DNA of 31,696 nucleotides from a virus, in the IMG/VR virus record IMGVR_UViG_3300042311_000164, positions 1 through 31,696 of that record. One strand, 5' to 3'. The position numbers and the translations under genes were made by a program. This document shows, piece by piece, positions 20,750-28,030 of this stretch. Numbering within the stretch: position 1 is the stretch's first letter; each line of letters starts with the position of its first letter. The notes under the pieces were generated by a model. That model was not told the DNA's origin, made no database searches, and was given only the letters and a program-made list of their open reading frames with translations.

Positions 20750-21915
20750 TAATAAATATAATAGTTTCCTTTGTGTGGATTTTCTAACTGTGAAGTCATA
20801 GCATAACGCATTGCGTCAATAGCGTGATTGTAAGCATCTATTGGCTTGTTCATCTTGTTACCTTGTTTATCTACCATCCAAATATAGTTTCTTAACTCGT
20901 TGATTAAGTTCTTACTTCTTGATGTAACGTAAACCTTATTCTGATTAATTAAATTAAGACCATATACGATACTATCTCTACCTTTGCTAACAGGTAACAC
21001 ATTATGCCCGTAACTATTCAACTCAGCTATTGATTTTGGCTCTGCACTATCGGCATAAACAATATCGTTTACACCATTTGTTTTTAGTAAGTCACTAATA
21101 TCAGAATTTAATAAACCTTTCTGATAAATCAATTCATCAAAGATATAAGCATCGTTGTATTTATACATAGCTACTAAACTTGTTGGGTCGTTACTGTAAC
21201 CCCAATCCATTCCGTAACATAACAACCTTGCTTCAGTTGGTAATTGTATTTCTTGCCAATCAGGAATACATACACCTTCTAATGAACCTGTTAAACCTAA
21301 ACCATACACTTGCCACCAATTAGCCCAATACGATGAAGTCTTTGCTTTTTCTTTTGCTGATTCAATTTCTTTTACTATTGTATCAGATAATGCTTCGTTG
21401 TCTAAATATGTTAACGTAATAAAGTCAACATCTTCTTGATTTATTATTTCTCTATCTACCCAAAATAAACTTGATGGGTTATAATCTAACCATATTTCGC
21501 CACTTGTACGAATAGCTAATTGATAATAAGAATCAAAGTCTACATTGTTACATTCGTTAACATATAATACATTACGTCTTGCACCTCGTAGTTTATCAGG
21601 TTGGTCAACACTAAAGAATTCAATATAACTACCATTAACGAAAGTATATTTTAAAGTTGATTTGTTAAATTGGTTATCGTTGTACCTGCCTAAAGCCATC
21701 ATTATTTTTAAGAAGTCTTTTAATGCACCTCTTCGTAAATGTGGTATTGATTCTGATACCACACTAATTTCTAAATCAGGTGTCTTAATTGCTCTATCTA
21801 TTAGTATAGGTAAAATAGAAAAGGTCTTAGAAGCAGATGTACCACCTCTAACAACCTTTATACGCTTTTTAAGACGCAATAACTTCTTTAATGCAGTAGT
21901 TATTATAAATTCCAT
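20749..21915 (-). CDS. terL: Terminase large subunit (TerL)
   Basis: A 388-aa packaging motor. N-terminal ATPase: Walker A GGTSASKT at 24-31, Walker B VLYVNEC with Glu121 at 116-122, coupling region IWLDYNPSS about 141-149. C-terminal RNase H-like nuclease: Asp237 in YGMDWGYSND, Asp289 in IVYADSAEP, and Asp360/Asp367 in IDAYNHAIDAMRYAM. The terminase_3 (PBSX-like) group fits best. The TerS candidate lies 9 nt upstream. Confidence 0.95.
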   Translation of the reverse strand: MEFIITTALKKLLRLKKRIKVVRGGTSASKTFSILPILIDRAIKTPDLEISVVSESIPHLRRGALKDFLKIMMALGRYNDNQFNKSTLKYTFVNGSYIEFFSVDQPDKLRGARRNVLYVNECNNVDFDSYYQLAIRTSGEIWLDYNPSSLFWVDREIINQEDVDFITLTYLDNEALSDTIVKEIESAKEKAKTSSYWANWWQVYGLGLTGSLEGVCIPDWQEIQLPTEARLLCYGMDWGYSNDPTSLVAMYKYNDAYIFDELIYQKGLLNSDISDLLKTNGVNDIVYADSAEPKSIAELNSYGHNVLPVSKGRDSIVYGLNLINQNKVYVTSRSKNLINELRNYIWMVDKQGNKMNKPIDAYNHAIDAMRYAMTSQLENPHKGNYYIY

Positions 21916-21924
21916 TATCTATCT

Positions 21925-22179
21925 TTAAATGTCTCCTAAATCGTTTATATCAAATATAGGCTGTTCACTAATTAAAGTAACGTCTTTTGTTTCACGTGGT
22001 TTACCTGCATAGTAATTATAGAACAGTTGTGTGAATTTAAAATCACCACGCTCTAAACCTTTCTCTAATGCAGCAAATGCTAATGGCTCTAATGGAGTTA
22101 ACTTCTCAATCAATGCTACTTCTGTAGCTTTACTTGGTCTGCCTGCTCCTTCACGAACACCACCTCTTTTATTTTCCAT
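21925..22179 (-). CDS. Small terminase subunit candidate (TerS)
   Basis: An 84-aa protein with the N-terminal motif RGGVREGAGRPSKATEVALI, common in phage TerS and DNA-binding proteins, then helical LEPLAFAALEKGLERGDFKF and a YNYYAGKP segment, and an acidic tail. It lies directly before TerL, the normal place for TerS, which recognises the packaging site. It is short for a TerS, so the call is from context and N-terminus. Confidence 0.68.
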   Translation of the reverse strand: MENKRGGVREGAGRPSKATEVALIEKLTPLEPLAFAALEKGLERGDFKFTQLFYNYYAGKPRETKDVTLISEQPIFDINDLGDI

Positions 22180-22233
22180 TTGAAATAATTTGTTTATTCA
22201 ATTTAAAAATAATAGTAAAAGGTTATTGTTAAA

Positions 22234-22407
22234 CTAAGAATAATTATTTGGTATCTGTTTTAAATAATCTAAAATATATTCTTCTGAAAAATATTCATCA
22301 CTAATTATAAAGTTAAATCTTTGTCTATCTTTATATTTAGAAATTACTTCCATTGTTTTTTTATCACCTAAATCACCTTTAGTTATTGATATTATTTTAA
22401 TGTCCAT
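22234..22407 (-). CDS. Small unknown protein (57 aa)
   Basis: ORF starting MDIKIISITKGDLGDKKTME, mixed strand and helix, ending in an acidic/aromatic segment (SDEYFSEEYILDYLKQIPNN). It begins 3 nt after the stop of the Cys-rich 50-aa gene. No family recognised. Confidence 0.65.
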   Translation of the reverse strand: MDIKIISITKGDLGDKKTMEVISKYKDRQRFNFIISDEYFSEEYILDYLKQIPNNYS

Positions 22408-22410
22408 ATC

Positions 22411-22563
22411 TTATTCTTTTACTTCCAAATAGTAATCGCATTGTTCATCTTCAATAGGTGCTTCTGTAAAGTAACTTTGATATATACTTGGTTCAGCTTT
22501 GTATCTATAACAGTTTGAAGATAAATCACAATTTTTTCCGTTGCACATTGTTATATCAGGCAT
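22411..22563 (-). CDS. Small Cys-rich protein (50 aa), possible zinc binding
   Basis: MPDITMCNGKNCDLSSNCYR and YQSYFTEAPIEDEQCDYYLE give cysteines at 7, 12, 18 and 42, a pattern I know from many small Bacteroidetes-phage proteins (CNG..C.L...CYR...P..YQSYF...C.Y). Metal binding is likely. It begins 3 nt after the stop of the 85-aa gene. Function unknown. Confidence 0.75.
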   Translation of the reverse strand: MPDITMCNGKNCDLSSNCYRYKAEPSIYQSYFTEAPIEDEQCDYYLEVKE

Positions 22564-22566
22564 ATC

Positions 22567-22824
22567 TTATTTGTTTTTAAATTGTTCAAACCATTCTAAC
22601 AATTCAATTCCACCCATTCCGTAATTATAAGTATGTAATCTTAAATCATTTAATAGTTCTAAAACTTCTTCCTCACTAAACTTATTCTTGTCTTGTTCTT
22701 GTTGAAATTTTTCAAACCAATATTCTTTAGATGCATCTGATTTTGCACCATTAATAAAACCATTAATTGACACTTCATCTTCGTAGTACCTTTCAGCAGC
22801 TTCTTCAAGTGTTTCTTTTTCCAT
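22567..22824 (-). CDS. Unknown acidic helical protein (85 aa)
   Basis: MEKETLEEAAERYYEDEVSI, then INGFINGAKSDASKEYWFEK, and a C-terminal half FSEEEVLELLNDLRLHTYNY ending LLEWFEQFKNK. The ETLEEAAERY and FSEEEVL motifs are common in Bacteroidetes-phage small proteins of unknown role. Fully helical, no metal motif. Member of the small early-type cluster between the DnaA-like gene and TerS. Confidence 0.72.
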   Translation of the reverse strand: MEKETLEEAAERYYEDEVSINGFINGAKSDASKEYWFEKFQQEQDKNKFSEEEVLELLNDLRLHTYNYGMGGIELLEWFEQFKNK

Positions 22825-22827
22825 ATA

Positions 22828-22998
22828 TTATTTGTTTAAATTATTTTTATTATTGTGTACTTCTTTTTCCATTTGTTCAAGATAATTTTTAAATTTATCT
22901 TTTAGTATTTTATAATACAATCTATTTACTGATTCTTTATTACAACCTCTTTTATAATAGAAGTTCATTACTCTTTGTATTCTTTGTAAGTTACTCAT
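22828..22998 (-). CDS. Small basic helical protein (56 aa)
   Basis: MSNLQRIQRVMNFYYKRGCN, basic and helical throughout, ending in an Asn/Lys-rich tail. Spaced 3 nt from both neighbours (genes at 22824 and 23002). The helix-turn pattern GCNKESVNRLYYKILKDKF suits nucleic-acid binding but is not diagnostic. Confidence 0.65.
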   Translation of the reverse strand: MSNLQRIQRVMNFYYKRGCNKESVNRLYYKILKDKFKNYLEQMEKEVHNNKNNLNK

Positions 22999-23001
22999 CT
23001 C

Positions 23002-23328
23002 TTATTTTTCTTTTACAATTTCTATTAGTTTCTTTAAACATTTAAGTTCTGCTTCTTCAAATGTTTGTTCATAATCAGTTATAAAGTTTTCATCTTTATT
23101 TTTTTTATTATTCATTACTTTATGTATAACCCAATCGTATGATAAAATTTCATTAACAGAACAACTACAAGTAATATAGGAATGAAGATTATACTTCTCT
23201 CTAAACCATCTAAATGCTTGTGAGAATGTTGGTGCTGAACAATTGCAACAAGGTTCATCAAATCCTAATTCTTTTAAAGCTAATGCTTGTTCGTAAGGTA
23301 TAAAGTCTTGTTCAATTTCTTTACTCAT
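23002..23328 (-). CDS. Unknown phage protein with FIPYEQALALKELGFDEPC motif (108 aa)
   Basis: The motif FIPYEQALALKELGFDEPCC near residue 9 and the following AFRWFREKYNLHSYI are recurrent in Bacteroidetes phages. Cys27, Cys28, Cys30 and a second pair (Cys54, Cys56) could bind a metal. The C-terminus is an acidic helix with TDYEQTFEEAELKCLKKLIE. Overlaps the DnaA-like gene by 8 nt. No known function. Confidence 0.72.
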   Translation of the reverse strand: MSKEIEQDFIPYEQALALKELGFDEPCCNCSAPTFSQAFRWFREKYNLHSYITCSCSVNEILSYDWVIHKVMNNKKNKDENFITDYEQTFEEAELKCLKKLIEIVKEK

Positions 23329-23776
23329 ATTTTTTATAATATCTTGCTTTTTCGTTAATGTTTAAAAATGCTTCAAACTTTTCTTGTATGTCTTCGTGTT
23401 CTAATAGTGCAGCTAAACGCATAATGTTTTTATTTGTTTGTAGTTGTTCTATTTTTTGTTTCAGTTCTTTTATTTCTATGTCCTTCATTTGTATTTTAAA
23501 CTGTAATGATTCTAATACTAAATCGGGTTTAACTCCATTGATTAAGTTTTCTAATTCTTCTACTCTTGGATTGTAGTGTTTAATCATTGGGTATATTTTC
23601 AAATGGTGTATTATCGTTGCGTGATTTAAGTTTAATTCTTTTCCTATTTGGTGTAACGATAAACCTTTTTGTCTAAATAGATACGATGCAAGTGCTTTCA
23701 TTTCTACTTGTTCTCGTTTCCTGCTTTTGATTGTTACATCAATTCCTGATTCTTGTTTTATTTTTTCTATTATCAT
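23321..23776 (-). CDS. DnaA domain IV-like DNA-binding protein
   Basis: A 151-aa protein whose residues 17-65 resemble the C-terminal helix-turn-helix of DnaA: KREQVEMKALASYLFRQKGL, then SLHQIGKELNLNHATIIHHL, matching the '[20 protein letters not shown]' pattern. The rest (about 75-151) is a coiled coil. It lacks the AAA+ domain, so it would bind DNA without loading helicase. Roles could be origin recognition or interference with host DnaA. The fold is the reliable part. Confidence 0.7.
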   Translation of the reverse strand: MIIEKIKQESGIDVTIKSRKREQVEMKALASYLFRQKGLSLHQIGKELNLNHATIIHHLKIYPMIKHYNPRVEELENLINGVKPDLVLESLQFKIQMKDIEIKELKQKIEQLQTNKNIMRLAALLEHEDIQEKFEAFLNINEKARYYKKYE

Positions 23777-23818
23777 AACTTTTCTATTTCTTGTTTAATT
23801 TATTATATAAGTAAACAA

Positions 23819-24028
23819 TTACCTATAATTATTCCACCATTCTAACATATCATTTACTTGCTTCTTTACTTTACCACATTTAAAATGGTCTTCGTTTTGA
23901 ATCCATAATTTGCCTTCAGCGTTAGAATGAATTTTTCTAACACATTTATTATGTTGGCCACATTCGCAATTATCGCTAACATTATATATACTCAATTTTT
24001 TAAGTTTTTCAATCAATACTTTTATCAT
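23819..24028 (-). CDS. Small Cys/His protein (69 aa)
   Basis: MIKVLIEKLKKLSIYNVSDN then a CECGQHNKC segment (about 22-30), and HFKCGK near residue 50: four cysteines and several histidines suggest a zinc-binding mini-domain. C-terminal helix with aromatic residues. Overlaps the next gene upstream by 4 nt. Function unknown. Confidence 0.65.
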   Translation of the reverse strand: MIKVLIEKLKKLSIYNVSDNCECGQHNKCVRKIHSNAEGKLWIQNEDHFKCGKVKKQVNDMLEWWNNYR

Positions 24029-24249
24029 AAATTTTCTATTTCTTGTTTTACTTCTTGATAGTAATCAATATGTTTGTGTACGTAACCACTTCCTGTTACT
24101 AAAGATATTTCAAAAAGCTCATTTAATATCTCATCAACTGCTATGTATGTACATTCAATTGCGGAATAATTTTTACTTGCCCAACTATTTTGTGGTATAA
24201 ATTCACTAAACTTCTCGAATATTTTTTTTGCTTTCTCTTTTGGTGTCAT
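24025..24249 (-). CDS. Small helical protein, tandem paralogue A (74 aa)
   Basis: MTPKEKAKKIFEKFSEFIPQ at the start and VKQEIENL at the end match the next gene: same start motif, central CxxIAVDE/A pattern (TYIAVDEILNELFE), same end. Helical overall. It looks like a tandem duplicate of the gene at 24246-24458 with diverged middle. Function unknown; such genes recur in Bacteroidetes phages. Confidence 0.72.
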   Translation of the reverse strand: MTPKEKAKKIFEKFSEFIPQNSWASKNYSAIECTYIAVDEILNELFEISLVTGSGYVHKHIDYYQEVKQEIENL

Positions 24250-24458
24250 AACTTTTCTATTTTTTGTTTTACTTCTTCATAATATAATTTACCGCTTGCA
24301 CAACCACAGTGCATTTGTTGAAAACTATACTTAGAGTTCATTGCAAAATCAACTGCTATTAATGCGCATTCCTTAGCTTTTTCTTCAGTATAACCGCAAT
24401 CTGCAACTATTTGATAATACTTATAATATAATTCTTTTGCTTTTTCTTTTGGTGTCAT
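24246..24458 (-). CDS. Small helical protein, tandem paralogue B (70 aa)
   Basis: MTPKEKAKELYYKYYQIVAD, then CALIAVDFAMNSKYSFQQMH, and YYEEVKQKIEKL at the end. Shares start, core and end with the gene directly below, with which it overlaps by 4 nt. It carries a CGC motif (HCGCASGK) that the paralogue lacks. Function unknown. Confidence 0.72.
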   Translation of the reverse strand: MTPKEKAKELYYKYYQIVADCGYTEEKAKECALIAVDFAMNSKYSFQQMHCGCASGKLYYEEVKQKIEKL

Positions 24459-24682
24459 AATTCATCAAATGTTAATTGTATATTGCTTTCTAAATATTCT
24501 TCAACTACTGCAGTTAATGTAAGAAAAGAACTTACTTCGATTGCTAAATGTATTCCTGCACATACTTCAAACTCTTCACGTTCTTCGTAATCAGTTAAAA
24601 CCATCCGCATAGTTTCTAACGATTCACCTTGTGCAATATCGTAAAGAGTCATAGCAAACGCTTCATCTTTTGTCAACTCCAT
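24455..24682 (-). CDS. Unknown acidic helical protein (75 aa)
   Basis: MELTKDEAFAMTLYDIAQGE, then DYEEREEFEVCAGIHLAIEV and an acidic C-terminus. Helical, one cysteine. Its ATG overlaps the nuclease stop (TAATG) and its end overlaps paralogue B by 4 nt. No family recognised. Confidence 0.68.
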   Translation of the reverse strand: MELTKDEAFAMTLYDIAQGESLETMRMVLTDYEEREEFEVCAGIHLAIEVSSFLTLTAVVEEYLESNIQLTFDEL

Positions 24683-25446
24683 TACAACACACCTCTTAAT
24701 ACATATTGGTCTAAGTCAACACCTTCTGTTTGAAAAAAGTATTTAAAGTTACTAATACCTTGCTCAAACTTTTCTTTGCCTTTTGCGTAGAACTCATCAC
24801 TACATTCAAAGATTGCTATGTCTAAACTACCTTTGTCAATTACTACAAATACAAAGTTATCTACTCCAAACATTTCACGATACAACCAAGCCTGTAAATC
24901 ATAACTGTATTTATCTGCTGAGTATCTAAAATCTTTTATACCTGTTGTTGTTTTTAAATCAATAATAGTATTACCTTTTAGTATATCTGCTTTTGCTCTA
25001 ATAGGTATTCCATCAATCATTGCAATTTGTGGTACTTCATATTCTGCTTTTGTTAAATATTCTTTTACTGCTTCGTTTCTTAGTAACGCATCACATAAAC
25101 GTTCAGCAGCTTTCTTTTCTGATTTAGTGTAAACTTCTTTACCTGTTTCTTTTGCAAGTTTGTATTCTTTACTTGCTTTTGTTGCAGCATCTACAAATAT
25201 AATATCGTCTAACTTTTCGGGTTCTAATATCATTGTGTGGAATAGTTTACCATCACGTAACGCTTGTGTTTCACCACTACCATATTTGGTTGTAAAATAG
25301 TATGTTTTAGGCGAAGATAATAATGTTTTAATAGTAGAGCTACTTAAAGCGTTTTGTCCTAAGTAACCATAATAAAAACTATCATCGTACATATTAGATA
25401 ATATTTCTTCTTTATTCCATTGTTTGTTATCAAATGTTGTTATCAT
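24682..25446 (-). CDS. RecB/RecE-like PD-(D/E)XK exonuclease
   Basis: A 254-aa nuclease of the phage PDDEXK_1 (DUF3799-like) type that would resect double-stranded ends for ERF annealing. Motifs: NALSSSTIKTLLSSPKTYYF (about 32-51), GKLFHTMILEPEKL (66-79), Glu137, then the active-site pair Asp154 in AKADI and Asp163-x-Lys165 in IIDLKTT, and Gln185 in YDLQAWLYREMF. Length is normal for the family. Confidence 0.87.
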   Translation of the reverse strand: MITTFDNKQWNKEEILSNMYDDSFYYGYLGQNALSSSTIKTLLSSPKTYYFTTKYGSGETQALRDGKLFHTMILEPEKLDDIIFVDAATKASKEYKLAKETGKEVYTKSEKKAAERLCDALLRNEAVKEYLTKAEYEVPQIAMIDGIPIRAKADILKGNTIIDLKTTTGIKDFRYSADKYSYDLQAWLYREMFGVDNFVFVVIDKGSLDIAIFECSDEFYAKGKEKFEQGISNFKYFFQTEGVDLDQYVLRGVL

Positions 25447-25447
25447 A

Positions 25448-25654
25448 TTATCTTATGTTTAAATCGTTTAAATTGTTCATTGTTTCTTCTTCACGCAATA
25501 CTTCTCTGATTTGTTGGAAGTATAAATCTGATTCGTTCCATTCAGTTAATAATAGCTTTTTAACGTAACGTAATCTGTTTTTGATATATACGTTATCCAA
25601 GTCTTTAGTTAATTGAATCAGTGCGTCTAATTCGTTTATAATTTCTGTTTTCAT
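25448..25654 (-). CDS. Unknown helical protein (68 aa)
   Basis: MKTEIINELDALIQLTKDLD, basic centre (IKNRLRYVKKLLLTEWNESD) and an acidic end. Helical, no metal motif. It overlaps the 63-aa gene by 1 nt and the nuclease starts 1 nt below it. Function unknown. Confidence 0.68.
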   Translation of the reverse strand: MKTEIINELDALIQLTKDLDNVYIKNRLRYVKKLLLTEWNESDLYFQQIREVLREEETMNNLNDLNIR

Positions 25655-25845
25655 TATGCAAATAATTTATCGTACATTTCTTCTTTTAATTCATCTTCGT
25701 CAGCTATACTCATAATAGGTAAAATGTTTACACCATTAAAGTAAACTGCTTCAATAATAATTTCGGGATTGTATTCTTTATCCCCATCGTCGTAGGTGTT
25801 GTATTCAACTTCTACTTCTTCTTGTCTGTAATTAAATGCTCTCAT
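25654..25845 (-). CDS. Small acidic protein (63 aa)
   Basis: Taken from the ATG giving MRAFNYRQEEVEVEYNTYDD. A longer reading from TTG at 25866 is rejected because the -7 element (25864-25871) lies there. Acidic with EYNPEIIIEAVYFNGVNILP in the middle; helical end. First gene of the nuclease operon. Function unknown. Confidence 0.68.
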   Translation of the reverse strand: MRAFNYRQEEVEVEYNTYDDGDKEYNPEIIIEAVYFNGVNILPIMSIADEDELKEEMYDKLFA

Positions 25846-25863
25846 ATTGTTTAATTGTTTGAG

Positions 25864-25914
25864 CAAATATAATACTTATTTTTTACTTATTAACATTTTA
25901 ACAAATAATTAACA
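25864..25914 (-). promoter_or_regulatory. Promoter of the nuclease operon with TGTTAA boxes
   Basis: Minus strand: TGTTAATT (25907-25914) and TGTTAAAA (25896-25903), 11 bp apart, then 24 nt to TATATTTG (25864-25871), a perfect -7. A third TGTTAA (25890-25895) lies 8 bp further. No TTTG at the usual -33 place. The ATG of the first gene is 18 nt below the -7. Confidence 0.7.
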
Positions 25915-25940
25915 AAAAAAAGGTAAGCGTTAACTTACCT
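25912..25940 (-). terminator. Intrinsic terminator after the DUF3310 gene
   Basis: Perfect 7-bp AGGTAAG/CTTACCT stem (25934-25940 with 25921-25927), 6-nt loop and eight or more T on the minus strand. It overlaps the DUF3310 stop and directly precedes the promoter at 25864-25914. Confidence 0.88.
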
Positions 25941-26165
25941 ATTATTTTCAATCCATTCTTCTTGTAACTTTTCGTGGTGTTCTATTTCTCTTAGTAAATA
26001 GTTTAACGCCTTTCGTAAGTCATCAAGTTCGTTATCTTTCTTTCCTGCTCTTGCAAGGTACTTGACTATGTTACCTCTGTTAAAATTCATATCGTACATT
26101 TTACAAAAGTCTATTACATCAACTCTTGATTCTGTCATATAATGTATTGGTGTTATCTTGCTCAT
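25935..26165 (-). CDS. DUF3310 protein
   Basis: A 76-aa protein with the DUF3310 pattern: HYMTESRVDVIDFCKMYDMN, then FNRGNIVKYLARAGKKDNEL and DDLRKALNYLLREIEHHEKL. This small family is common in phages and sits near nucleotide or replication genes; its biochemical role is uncertain. Length normal. Ends in the terminator at 25912-25940. Confidence 0.85.
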   Translation of the reverse strand: MSKITPIHYMTESRVDVIDFCKMYDMNFNRGNIVKYLARAGKKDNELDDLRKALNYLLREIEHHEKLQEEWIENNR

Positions 26166-26166
26166 A

Positions 26167-26910
26167 TTAAAATAATTTAATTGGTGTTTCTTCTATTCTT
26201 TTCTTTGCTATTTCAAAATAATTTTTATCTAATTCTATTCCTATAAAATTTCTATTTGTATTCTTACAAGCCACTCCTGTAGTTCCTGAACCCATTGTAA
26301 AATCTAAAACAGTTTCGTTTTCTTTTGTGTAACTTTTAATTAAGTATTCAATAAGTTCAATTGGTTTTTGTGAAGTATGTAATCCTTTTTTTACCTTTTT
26401 ATATTGTATTATGCTTACAGGATTTTTATCAATATAAATTCTTTCTTTTTTATCAAATGTACTATCGTTTAAAAAAGAACTTATAACTGCATAACCTTTT
26501 ATTGGTTTATCTCTTTTTGTTTTTTGTGGGTTAAATTTTAAATAATTACCTTTTGAATTATATGTTAAATTTCCATTAGAAAAAACAATTATATTTTCGT
26601 GCAATTTCATTGGACTTGTTTTAGCCATTGTAAAGCCTGTTGGTATTTTTTTATTCCAAATCCATTCATATTTAAACATTTTAACATTACTCATTATTAA
26701 AGCACTTGTAAAAGGTTGAGAACCAAATAAAACTATTGCACAATTAGGTTTTATTATTCTATTCAACTGCTCCCACATTAAATCAAAAGATATAACTGAA
26801 TCCCATTTACAAGCAGTAGTTCCGTATGGTGGGTCTGTAATTATAGCATCAATACTCGCATCAGGAATTGATTTCATTACTTCTAAACAATCACCATTAA
26901 ACAATTGCAT
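26167..26910 (-). CDS. DNA methyltransferase, N6-adenine or N4-cytosine type (beta class)
   Basis: A 247-aa methyltransferase. The catalytic motif DPPYGT is at 26-31 and the AdoMet-binding VLDFTMGSGTTGVACKN at about 205-221; catalytic motif before AdoMet motif is the beta-class order. HTSQKPIELIEYLIKSYT (about 180) is the family's S-Q-K-P motif. No recognisable restriction partner. It could protect phage DNA against host restriction. Confidence 0.92.
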   Translation of the reverse strand: MQLFNGDCLEVMKSIPDASIDAIITDPPYGTTACKWDSVISFDLMWEQLNRIIKPNCAIVLFGSQPFTSALIMSNVKMFKYEWIWNKKIPTGFTMAKTSPMKLHENIIVFSNGNLTYNSKGNYLKFNPQKTKRDKPIKGYAVISSFLNDSTFDKKERIYIDKNPVSIIQYKKVKKGLHTSQKPIELIEYLIKSYTKENETVLDFTMGSGTTGVACKNTNRNFIGIELDKNYFEIAKKRIEETPIKLF

Positions 26911-26912
26911 AA

Positions 26913-27263
26913 CTATTCAATTTTAAGAAACTCTGCATTAGCGTGTTCAGTAAACCATTCTTTGTTTTCGTTGTATTTATCTACTACTGCATTAATCATA
27001 ATTAATTCGTCTAATGTACTCGTAGATAATTTAGCAACTAAATCTTCAATAGCGTTTAAAATGTTTGTAGTCATTTCAGGGTCTGTTTTATATATCTTTG
27101 TGTATTCATCAAAGACAACGCTTTCTAAATCTTTATTTAAGCTATTGATTCTGTTCTTAATTTGCTGCTTGTATTGTACTGTAAAGCGTAAATTCTCATT
27201 GCATTCTAAAAGCAATTGTGAAAGTATAACTTGCTTTAAATATTCTAATTGTATTGTGTTCAT
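26913..27263 (-). CDS. Unknown helical protein (116 aa)
   Basis: Helical throughout: LEYLKQVILSQLLLECNENL, then YKQQIKNRINSLNKDLESVV and TILNAIEDLVAKLSTSTLDE-like stretches, with an acidic end. No motif recognised. It overlaps the PD-(D/E)XK protein start by 4 nt and precedes the methyltransferase. Confidence 0.7.
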   Translation of the reverse strand: MNTIQLEYLKQVILSQLLLECNENLRFTVQYKQQIKNRINSLNKDLESVVFDEYTKIYKTDPEMTTNILNAIEDLVAKLSTSTLDELIMINAVVDKYNENKEWFTEHANAEFLKIE

Positions 27264-27661
27264 ATTTCTTTTAATATATTATGTGATTCAATGTATAAGT
27301 AACTAACTTCTTTTGATACTTTATGGCGTGTGCTAAAATGGGTTGATGCAGGATTCTTACTATTGGTTTCCCAAATAGGTTCTACTTTTAAAAGATTCCA
27401 AAAATAGATTCCTCGTGGTGTTGAATTAACATAAATAGGTATGTCTAAATGTTTTTCACATTCTTGTAACATTGCATCAAACTTTTTCTTTTCTAAAAGC
27501 ATTTCGTTAAAATGTCTTGTTCTACACTTTAACTCAATACGATGTTTGAATTGTGGTGAGTAACAATCCCATCTACTCATTGGGTTTTTAGACTTAGTTA
27601 AATCTTTGTAGATATTTTCTTTTAACCAAAGAAATAAATCCTGCTCGTTCCAATTATGCAT
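27260..27661 (-). CDS. PD-(D/E)XK nuclease-like protein (133 aa)
   Basis: MHNWNEQDLFLWLKENIYKD then SRWDCYSPQFKHRIELKCRT: Asp32, Glu43 and Lys45 form a D-x(10)-ExK core typical of small PD-(D/E)XK nucleases (Holliday-junction resolvase or Vsr-like sizes). The C-terminus has strands (LDIPIYVNSTPRGIYFWNLL). Which nuclease subfamily cannot be decided by eye. Confidence 0.6.
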   Translation of the reverse strand: MHNWNEQDLFLWLKENIYKDLTKSKNPMSRWDCYSPQFKHRIELKCRTRHFNEMLLEKKKFDAMLQECEKHLDIPIYVNSTPRGIYFWNLLKVEPIWETNSKNPASTHFSTRHKVSKEVSYLYIESHNILKEI

Positions 27662-28025
27662 TCTGCGTGTCGTAAACTTTTCTTATTTCAGCAATTCTAT
27701 CTCTCCAACAAGAACCACAATTTGATGGTTGTATCGCTTGATTGAATACATTCTTGTAAATATCAATAATTTTGTTTTGTTGTTTAGGTGTTAACTGATT
27801 ATTGTTTGTTTCAAAGAAAACATTTAACCATTCGTTATCTTCATCTGTTAAGCATTCAGCTTGTTTGTAAGGAAACAACTTATTAAGTAAATCCTTTCTA
27901 TCTTCACACCCACAATTTAAGCCTGTTGCTTCAGATACTGCTTCAACTACTGCTTTAATTCCTGTTGCTTCTGTAATCTTTTCTATTGTATCACCTAAGC
28001 CTTTCGATTTTTTTGGTCTTGCCAT
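27654..28025 (-). CDS. Unknown phage protein with Cys motifs (123 aa)
   Basis: MARPKKSKGLGDTIEKITEA, basic at the start, followed by CGCEDRKDLLNKLFPY at about 38-53 and CGSCWRDRI near the end. The CGC and CGSC groups suggest metal binding. I know this type from many Bacteroidetes phages, with no role assigned. Overlaps the nuclease-like gene by 8 nt. Confidence 0.73.
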   Translation of the reverse strand: MARPKKSKGLGDTIEKITEATGIKAVVEAVSEATGLNCGCEDRKDLLNKLFPYKQAECLTDEDNEWLNVFFETNNNQLTPKQQNKIIDIYKNVFNQAIQPSNCGSCWRDRIAEIRKVYDTQNA

Positions 28026-28030
28026 AACTG

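Noticed and set aside
25846-25866. TTG start extending the 63-aa acidic gene
   Set aside because: The -7 element TATATTTG covers this stretch, so it is upstream of or at the transcript start.
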